Assembly: GCF_009176725.1 (NCBI RefSeq)
Contig: NZ_AP020337.1
Coordinates: 2,728,001 to 2,792,000, forward strand
Direction of reading: 5' to 3'
DNA from: Pseudomonas sp. KUIN-1
GTDB lineage: Bacteria; Pseudomonadota; Gammaproteobacteria; Pseudomonadales; Pseudomonadaceae
DNA: 64,000 nt
Below are positions 59,069 to 64,000 of the stretch, piece by piece; position 1 is the stretch's first letter, and the number at the start of each line of letters is the position of its first letter. Under the pieces are notes generated by a model. It did not search any database. It saw only the letters and a list, made by a program, of their open reading frames with translations, and had not been told where the DNA came from. Position numbers and translations under genes: made by a program.

Positions 59069-59946
59069 GATTGCGAGTCCTTCTGAGGTTCGTGCCGGGC
59101 TGTCGAGGCTGCTGGAACGGGATTGCCAGGCGGTTGATCCTTGACGGACTGCCAGCCAGGTGTGCGTTTCTGCAAAAACGCGCGCAGGCCTTCCTGGCCT
59201 TCGGCACTGGTGCGGATACGCGCGATTGCGCTTTCGCAGTAGCGACGCAGCGCGGGGGTCAGCATACCGCTGCCGACTTCGCGCAGCAGCTCCTTGCTGA
59301 CTCGCATGGCCTGCGGGCTGTTGAGCAACAGGTTGTCGACCCATTGCAGCGTTCGATCTTGCAGTTCTGCAGCCGGGTAGCACTCGGCGACCAGACCGAT
59401 CTGCTGCGCCCGCTGGCCATCGAAGCGCTCGGCCGTCAGGGTGTAACGTCGCGCAGCGCGTTCGCCGATGGCCTGTACCACGAATGGACTGATAACGGCC
59501 GGCGCCAGGCCGATGCGCACTTCGGACAGGCAGAACTGCGCATCCACCGCTGCAATGGCCATGTCACAGCAACTGATCAGGCCCAGCGCACCGCCGAAAG
59601 CTGCGCCCTGGACGACGGCGAGCGTCGGTATTTTCAGCCTGGCGAGGCTGTACATCAGCTCCGCCAGTTCGCGGGCGTCGTCCAGATTGGTGTTGTAATC
59701 CAGGTCTGCTGCCTGCTGCATCCACGCCAGGTCGGCACCGGCACTGAAATGCCGGCCACGGCCACGCAACAGCAGAAAACGCAGGCTGGTATCGCCTTGT
59801 ACCTGGTCCAGGGCGATAATCAGCTCGCGGATCATCTGCGCGTTGAAGGCGTTGTTCTTGTCCGGTCGATTCAGCCACAGCGTGGCAAAGCCACGTGGGT
59901 CGTTGATCAGCTCTATGGTTGCGAATGAGGTCGAAGTCATGGTCAT
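59065..59946 (-). CDS. liuC: Methylglutaconyl-CoA hydratase
   Basis: A 293-residue crotonase-family enzyme (ATG 59946, with an in-frame ATG at 59940 as alternative). The CoA/oxyanion segments are GRHFSAGADLAWM and VQGAAFGGALGLISCCDMA, and SEVRIGLAPAVISP carries an acidic residue typical of AUH-like hydratases. It hydrates 3-methylglutaconyl-CoA to HMG-CoA. The C-terminus has a long Pro/Ala/Ser tail of about 25 residues. Tightly packed between liuB (8 bases) and liuD (overlap). Confidence 0.93.
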   Translation of the reverse strand: MTMTSTSFATIELINDPRGFATLWLNRPDKNNAFNAQMIRELIIALDQVQGDTSLRFLLLRGRGRHFSAGADLAWMQQAADLDYNTNLDDARELAELMYSLARLKIPTLAVVQGAAFGGALGLISCCDMAIAAVDAQFCLSEVRIGLAPAVISPFVVQAIGERAARRYTLTAERFDGQRAQQIGLVAECYPAAELQDRTLQWVDNLLLNSPQAMRVSKELLREVGSGMLTPALRRYCESAIARIRTSAEGQEGLRAFLQKRTPGWQSVKDQPPGNPVPAASTARHEPQKDSQS

Positions 59947-59954
59947 TTCCCGGC

Positions 59955-61562
59955 TCACATTCGGAACAGGCCGAAGGTGGTAGGTTCGATGGGCGCGTTG
60001 AGCGAGGCGGAGAGGGCAAGCGCGAGAATGTCGCGGGTTTGCGCCGGGTCGATGACTCCGTCGTCCCACAGGCGGGCGCTGGAATAGTAAGGATGGCCCT
60101 GATGCTCGTACTGATCGAGAATCGGCTGTTTCAGCTCGGTCTGCTGTTCGGCGCTGAACGCCTGACCGGCCCGTTCGGCCTGCTCGCATTTGACCTGCAC
60201 CAGCACGCCGGCCGCCTGTTCGCCGCCCATCACGCCGATCCGCGCGTTGGGCCACATCCATAGAAAGCGCGGATCGTAAGCGCGGCCACACATGCCGTAA
60301 TTCCCCGCGCCAAAACTGCCGCCGATGATCACCGTGAATTTCGGCACCCTGGCGCAGGCCACGGCGGTCACCAGCTTGGCACCATGCTTGGCGATGCCGC
60401 CCGCTTCATACTTCTGGCCGACCATGAAGCCGGTGATGTTCTGCAGGAACAGCAGGGGGATGCCCCTTTGGCAGGCCAGCTCGATGAAATGCGCACCTTT
60501 CTGCGCCGCTTCGGCGAACAGGATGCCGTTGTTGGCGAGGATCGCGATCGGGTAGCCATGCAGACGCGCGAAGCCACAGACCAGCGTGGTGCCGAACAGA
60601 GCCTTGAATTCGTCGAGCACCGAGCCATCCACCAGGCGCGCGATGATTTCCCTTACATCGAATGGCTGTTTCGTGTCGGTGGGGATGATGCCGTACAGGT
60701 CATCGCCGGGGTACAGCGGTGCAATGGGCGCGACGGTGTTCAATTGGCCCTGCTTGCGCCAGTTAAGATTGGCGATGCTGCGCCGCGCCAGCGCGAGCGC
60801 GTGATCGTCGTTGTCGGCATAGTGGTCGGCCACGCCGGACGTGCGGCAGTGCACATCGGCACCGCCCAGCTCTTCGGCGCTGACCACTTCGCCGGTTGCT
60901 GCCTTGACCAGCGGCGGGCCGGCCAGAAAGATCGTGGCCTGCTGGCGGACCATGATCGCCTCGTCGGCCATGGCGGGTACGTACGCGCCACCTGCGGTGC
61001 AGGAGCCCATGACCACCGCGATCTGGGCGATACCTTGAGCGCTCATGTTCGCCTGGTTGAAGAAGATCCGCCCGAAATGTTCCCGGTCGGGAAACACTTC
61101 ATCCTGACGCGGCAGGTTGGCACCGCCGGAATCCACCAGATAGATGCACGGCAGGCGGTTCTGCTGGGCGATGGTCTGGGCGCGCAAATGCTTCTTTACG
61201 GTCAGCGGGTAATAGGAGCCGCCTTTGACCGTGGCATCGTTGGCGATGATCATGCATTCGACGCCCTCGACCCGGCCGATTCCGGCGATCACGCCAGCGG
61301 CCGGAACCTCTTCGCCGTATACCTCATGTGCAGCCAGTTGGCCGATTTCCAGAAACGGTGAACCGGTGTCCAGCAAACGGTTGATACGCTCGCGCGGCAG
61401 CAACTTGCCGCGTGAGGTGTGGCGCTCCTGGGCTTTGGGGCCGCCTCCTTGCTGGACGTTGCTCAACAGCGAGCGCAATGCTTCGACCTGCTTGAGCAGG
61501 GCGTCGCGATTGAGGGTGAATTCAGGCGAGCGGGTGTTGATTCGGGTCTGCAGAATGGTCAT
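59955..61562 (-). CDS. liuB: Methylcrotonyl-CoA carboxylase, carboxyltransferase subunit
   Basis: A 535-residue beta subunit of the acyl-CoA carboxyltransferase fold. [20 protein letters not shown] opens the domain; the N-terminal half has [18 protein letters not shown] and [20 protein letters not shown], the C-terminal half [20 protein letters not shown] and [20 protein letters not shown], as in methylcrotonyl-CoA carboxylases. The start at 61562 follows GGGGAG. Works with LiuD. Confidence 0.95.
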   Translation of the reverse strand: MTILQTRINTRSPEFTLNRDALLKQVEALRSLLSNVQQGGGPKAQERHTSRGKLLPRERINRLLDTGSPFLEIGQLAAHEVYGEEVPAAGVIAGIGRVEGVECMIIANDATVKGGSYYPLTVKKHLRAQTIAQQNRLPCIYLVDSGGANLPRQDEVFPDREHFGRIFFNQANMSAQGIAQIAVVMGSCTAGGAYVPAMADEAIMVRQQATIFLAGPPLVKAATGEVVSAEELGGADVHCRTSGVADHYADNDDHALALARRSIANLNWRKQGQLNTVAPIAPLYPGDDLYGIIPTDTKQPFDVREIIARLVDGSVLDEFKALFGTTLVCGFARLHGYPIAILANNGILFAEAAQKGAHFIELACQRGIPLLFLQNITGFMVGQKYEAGGIAKHGAKLVTAVACARVPKFTVIIGGSFGAGNYGMCGRAYDPRFLWMWPNARIGVMGGEQAAGVLVQVKCEQAERAGQAFSAEQQTELKQPILDQYEHQGHPYYSSARLWDDGVIDPAQTRDILALALSASLNAPIEPTTFGLFRM

Positions 61563-61575
61563 GGTGGCTCCCCGA

Positions 61576-62739
61576 TCAACGGGTTTCGTTGAACAGTTCG
61601 CGACCGATGAGCATGCGCCGGATTTCACTGGTGCCTGCGCCGATCTCGTAGAGTTTGGCGTCGCGCAACAGTCGGCCCGCCGGGAACTCGTTGATGTAGC
61701 CATTGCCGCCGAGAATCTGGATGGCCTCCAGCGCCATCTGCGTGGCGCGCTCGGCGCTGTACAGGATCACCCCCGCAGCGTCCTTGCGAGTGGTCTCGCC
61801 GCGATCACAAGCCTGGGCGACCGCATACAGGTAGGCCCGGCTGGCATTGAGCTGGGTGTACATGTCTGCGACCTTGCCCTGTATCAGCTGAAACTCGCCG
61901 ATGCTCTGGCCGAACTGCTTGCGGTCGTGAATGTAGGGCACCACCACGTCCATGCACGCCTGCATGATCCCGGTCGGTCCGCCGGAGAGTACGACGCGTT
62001 CGTAATCAAGGCCGCTCATCAGCACTCTGACTCCGCCATCCAGCATGCCCAGCAGGTTCTCCTCGGGCACCTCGACATCATCGAAAAACAGTTCGCAGGT
62101 GTTGGAGCCGCGCATGCCCAGCTTGTCGAACTTGCTGCCCCGCGAGAAACCTTTCCAGTCGCGTTCGACGATAAACGCACTGATGCCATGGGCTGCCTTT
62201 TCCAGGTCGGTCTTGGCGTAGATTACATAGGTGTCGGCATCCGGCCCGTTGGTGATCCAGGTCTTGCTGCCGTTGAGCACGTAGCGATCACCGCGCTTGT
62301 CGGCGCGCAGTTTCATTGATACCACGTCCGAGCCTGCATTGGGTTCGCTCATGGCCAGCGCGCCAACGTGTTCGCCGCTGATCAGCTTGGGCAGGTAACG
62401 GGCCTTTTGCGCCGGGCTGCCATTGCGGTTGATCTGGTTCACGCACAGATTGGAATGGGCGCCATAGGAAAGCGCCACGGATGCCGAGCCACGGCTGATT
62501 TCTTCCATCGCCACGACGTGCGCCAGATAACCCAGGCCCGCGCCGCCGTACTCTTCGCTGACAGTGATCCCCAGTACGCCCATCTCACCGAACTTGCGCC
62601 ACATGTCGGCGGGGAACAGGTTGTCCTTGTCGATCTGCGCGGCGCGCGGGGCAAGCTCTGCGGCGACAAAGGATTGCAGCTGGTCGCGCAGCATGTCGAT
62701 GGTTTCGCCCAGGGCGAAGTTCAGGCTGGGGTAACTCAT
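61576..62739 (-). CDS. liuA: Isovaleryl-CoA dehydrogenase
   Basis: A 387-residue FAD acyl-CoA dehydrogenase. Motifs include [20 protein letters not shown] (FAD contact) and the C-terminal [20 protein letters not shown]. The catalytic base of isovaleryl-CoA dehydrogenases lies in the middle helix region ([16 protein letters not shown]). It oxidises isovaleryl-CoA to methylcrotonyl-CoA, the first committed step of the Liu pathway. First gene of the operon; an A-rich motif overlaps its AAGGAAAG ribosome site, and a palindrome lies at 62829-62844. Confidence 0.95.
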   Translation of the reverse strand: MSYPSLNFALGETIDMLRDQLQSFVAAELAPRAAQIDKDNLFPADMWRKFGEMGVLGITVSEEYGGAGLGYLAHVVAMEEISRGSASVALSYGAHSNLCVNQINRNGSPAQKARYLPKLISGEHVGALAMSEPNAGSDVVSMKLRADKRGDRYVLNGSKTWITNGPDADTYVIYAKTDLEKAAHGISAFIVERDWKGFSRGSKFDKLGMRGSNTCELFFDDVEVPEENLLGMLDGGVRVLMSGLDYERVVLSGGPTGIMQACMDVVVPYIHDRKQFGQSIGEFQLIQGKVADMYTQLNASRAYLYAVAQACDRGETTRKDAAGVILYSAERATQMALEAIQILGGNGYINEFPAGRLLRDAKLYEIGAGTSEIRRMLIGRELFNETR

Positions 62740-62748
62740 GGGGCTTTC

Positions 62749-62780
62749 CTTTTTTGTTCTTGAGTGGCGCTTTGTTCTTG
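62749..62780 (-). promoter_or_regulatory. Hfq/Crc-type A-rich motifs over the liuA ribosome site
   Basis: The minus strand reads AAGAACAAAAAAGG directly into the Shine-Dalgarno of liuA, and a second CAAGAACAAA lies at 62771-62780. These match the AANAANAA catabolite-activity pattern in the classic repressive position. Confidence 0.55.
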
Positions 62781-62828
62781 GACTACGCGTCTTTCTGGAA
62801 GCGGTTATAGCGTCTTTCAGCTATGACC

Positions 62829-62844
62829 TTTACGTTAACGTAAA
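62829..62844. promoter_or_regulatory. Perfect palindrome upstream of liuA, LiuR-type operator
   Basis: TTTACGTTAACGTAAA is a perfect 16-base palindrome 90 bases before the liuA ATG. It fits the ACGT-centred dyads bound by the MerR-family regulator LiuR, which controls leucine catabolism in proteobacteria. No liuR gene is in the window. Confidence 0.6.
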
Positions 62845-62934
62845 CCTGTAGGATTGTGCTGTCAACGCCCATGCCGAAGCGGACCGGGAGTGATCAGGCT
62901 GTATTTTTCAGTCACGAGAGAAGAGGGCGGAACG

Positions 62935-63320
62935 CCGGAAAGCACGAAGGGGAGCCTGGGCTCCCCTTCAAGGTGTGTTGCTATGCTCTTTTTTGTTGTT
63001 CGGGAGGCATGTTATTGTTTTTGGCGACCTGACCCTTCACATCTTTTTTGAGCGATCCGCAGGCGGGATCAAGAGCAAACGTATTTTTTTGAGCGCTGAT
63101 GACACTTTCATCGTAGTGATCCAACCAGTTCGGCAGCTGCCTCGGGGCAGTTTTGTTGTTCTCTGTCTGGCTGCGAACGACTTGCGAGGCAAGTGGTTCA
63201 GAAAAGCTATCCACTCCAAAAAAATCTGTTAGCTACGTCTCTGTCCGTGTTGTTCTTGTTATGTCAGAGCCGGTACGTGTTGTTTTTATTGGGGTGCTGC
63301 GTGTTTTTATTTTTGTTGTA
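62935..63320 (-). ncRNA. crcX: Crc/Hfq-sequestering small RNA (CrcX/CrcZ/CrcY type)
   Basis: A region of about 385 bases with no credible gene carries six A-rich AACAAC/AATAAA-type motifs on the minus strand, at 63303-63320, 63277-63291, 63247-63262, 63149-63161, 63009-63022 and 62986-63001. It starts 12 bases after a textbook sigma-54 promoter and ends at a strong GC-rich hairpin (62946-62969). These are the defining marks of the Pseudomonas Crc antagonists, which soak up Hfq/Crc and relieve carbon catabolite repression. CrcZ normally sits beside cbrB; since cbrAB is absent here, CrcX is the likeliest member. Exact ends are estimates. Confidence 0.8.
62946..62969 (-). terminator. Terminator hairpin of the CrcX-type sRNA
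   Basis: GAAGGGGAGCC-TG-GGCTCCCCTTC is a perfect 11-bp stem, followed on the minus strand by GTGCTTTCC. Confidence 0.75.
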
Positions 63321-63330
63321 CAAAGGATGT

Positions 63331-63346
63331 AGCAGGACCCGTGCCA
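63331..63346 (-). promoter_or_regulatory. Sigma-54 promoter of the CrcX-type sRNA
   Basis: On the minus strand TGGCACGGGTCCTGCT has GG and GC 12 bases apart, the -24/-12 pattern. The predicted start is near 63320, exactly where the first A-rich motif begins. Confidence 0.8.
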
Positions 63347-63429
63347 GGTTTTCAAAACCCCTGTAATACCGGGGGATCAGCTTGTTTTTCCGGCATCGGA
63401 CCGTTTGATTCTGCGGCCGAGTGTTTCCG

Positions 63430-63499
63430 TGTTACCCGTTTGTTTCTGCTCGACGCGGGGCACAGTAACACTCTGTGGCAAGTTGTCGCACCCTGTTAC
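63430..63499. promoter_or_regulatory. Three TGTTAC/GTAACA sites upstream of the sRNA (CbrB candidates)
   Basis: TGTTAC at 63430-63435 and 63494-63499 and its complement GTAACA at 63465-63470 lie 85-155 bases upstream of the sigma-54 promoter. CbrB, the NtrC-type activator of crc sRNAs, binds such half-sites. The spacing between sites is about 29 bases each. Confidence 0.55.
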
Positions 63500-63514
63500 C
63501 GACAGGTGACAGTG

Positions 63515-64000
63515 CTACTCAGACAGTCTGGCTTTGGCCACGCGGGAGCCATTGCTACGTTGCAGTACGTCGCAGATGCGCTGGCCCGCCGCAATGACCT
63601 GGTCCAGATCGACGCCTGTTTCGATACCCAGCCCCTGCAACATGTACAGCACGTCCTCGGAGGCAACATTGCCGCTGGCACCCTTGGCGTAGGGGCAGCC
63701 GCCGAGGCCGGCCACGGAGCTGTCGAAGACCTGGATGCCTTCCTCCAGGCTTGCGTAGATGTTTACCAGCGCCTGGCCATAGGTGTCGTGGAAGTGGCCG
63801 GCCAGCTTGCCGCGCGGTATCTGCGCAGCCACGGCGTTGAACAAGGCCCGTGTGGCGCCCGGCGTGCCGGTTCCGATGGTGTCGCCCAGGGAAATTTCAT
63901 AGCAGCCCATCGCGTGCAGTTGGTTGGCGACCGTCGCGACCTGTTCGGGCGAAACGCTGCCTTCATAAGGGCAGCCCAATACGCACGACACATACCCTCG
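63515..64000 (-). CDS. liuE: Hydroxymethylglutaryl-CoA lyase (partial)
   Basis: The last 161 or so residues of HMG-CoA lyase; the frame runs off the window with [16 protein letters not shown] at its edge. Family marks are [14 protein letters not shown], the metal-binding [13 protein letters not shown] and the catalytic glycine loop [20 protein letters not shown] with its Cys. It splits HMG-CoA into acetyl-CoA and acetoacetate, the last Liu step. It is transcribed in the same direction as liuABCD but is separated from liuA by about 775 bases holding the sRNA gene. Confidence 0.93.
   Translation of the reverse strand, partial: RGYVSCVLGCPYEGSVSPEQVATVANQLHAMGCYEISLGDTIGTGTPGATRALFNAVAAQIPRGKLAGHFHDTYGQALVNIYASLEEGIQVFDSSVAGLGGCPYAKGASGNVASEDVLYMLQGLGIETGVDLDQVIAAGQRICDVLQRSNGSRVAKARLSE

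Noticed and set aside
62975..63232. Two overlapping small frames, 85 residues on plus and 77 residues on minus, as coding genes.
   Set aside because: Neither has a proper ribosome site, and both fall within the A-motif-rich transcript with sigma-54 promoter and terminator. The region is better explained as a non-coding RNA.

Overview
The window looks like a chromosome segment of a fluorescent pseudomonad, most likely the Pseudomonas syringae group. The main reasons are the mannitol operon order mtlE-F-G-K-D-Y-Z with an AraC regulator, the liuABCD leucine catabolic genes, the Cti isomerase, the ferredoxin-type CysI with a DUF934 partner, a Crc/Hfq-sequestering small RNA away from cbrAB, and GC-rich codon use. 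This assignment comes from family recognition, not from a database search.

Layout. 1-4832: the end of an MFS transporter, a NhaR-like LysR regulator, a small lipoprotein, a TerC-family membrane protein, a peptidase-C39-like lipoprotein that has lost its catalytic residues, and a PuuB-like FAD oxidase. 5015-6940: an unusual accessory patch built around two intact tRNA-Val(GAC) genes and a third tRNA-Val remnant. Between the copies lie a ubiquitin-like gene, a GNAT gene with a probable 5' frameshift, and a small gene whose first 15 residues read like the N-terminus of actin. 7016-9944: a PRISE-type reductase, a Nudix hydrolase and a YahK-like alcohol dehydrogenase. 10124-13822: a GAF-GAF-GGDEF-EAL protein, then an unknown 184-residue protein behind a clear sigma-54 promoter. 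13907-23346: the complete mannitol/polyol uptake and catabolism operon with MtlR. 23448-25722: CobF and a glycosyltransferase.

25703-36628 is a signalling block: three histidine kinases, two single-domain response regulators, CheR and CheB homologues, and a double-domain KaiC-like ATPase translationally coupled to a kinase. 36848-43783 holds mostly acyl-CoA and housekeeping genes (crotonase, NudC, a TSUP permease, a Gfo/Idh dehydrogenase, an SDR, an APH-like kinase, an SCP2 protein and a histidine phosphatase). 43989-57036: SohB, DUF934-CysI, an orphan periplasmic binding protein, MetH, Cti, an acyltransferase and NfuA. 57119-64000: liuD-C-B-A, then a sigma-54-driven CrcX-type sRNA, then liuE running off the window.

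How the parts connect. The mtl and liu operons are carbon-source pathways. Their first genes carry A-rich Hfq/Crc-type motifs in the leader or over the Shine-Dalgarno, and the sRNA that would titrate Hfq/Crc lies directly upstream of liuA. The most novel part is the tRNA-Val patch: two eukaryote-like small proteins sit in cassette-like segments, each preceded by the same 36-nt repeat (31/36 identical), with no integrase in view.
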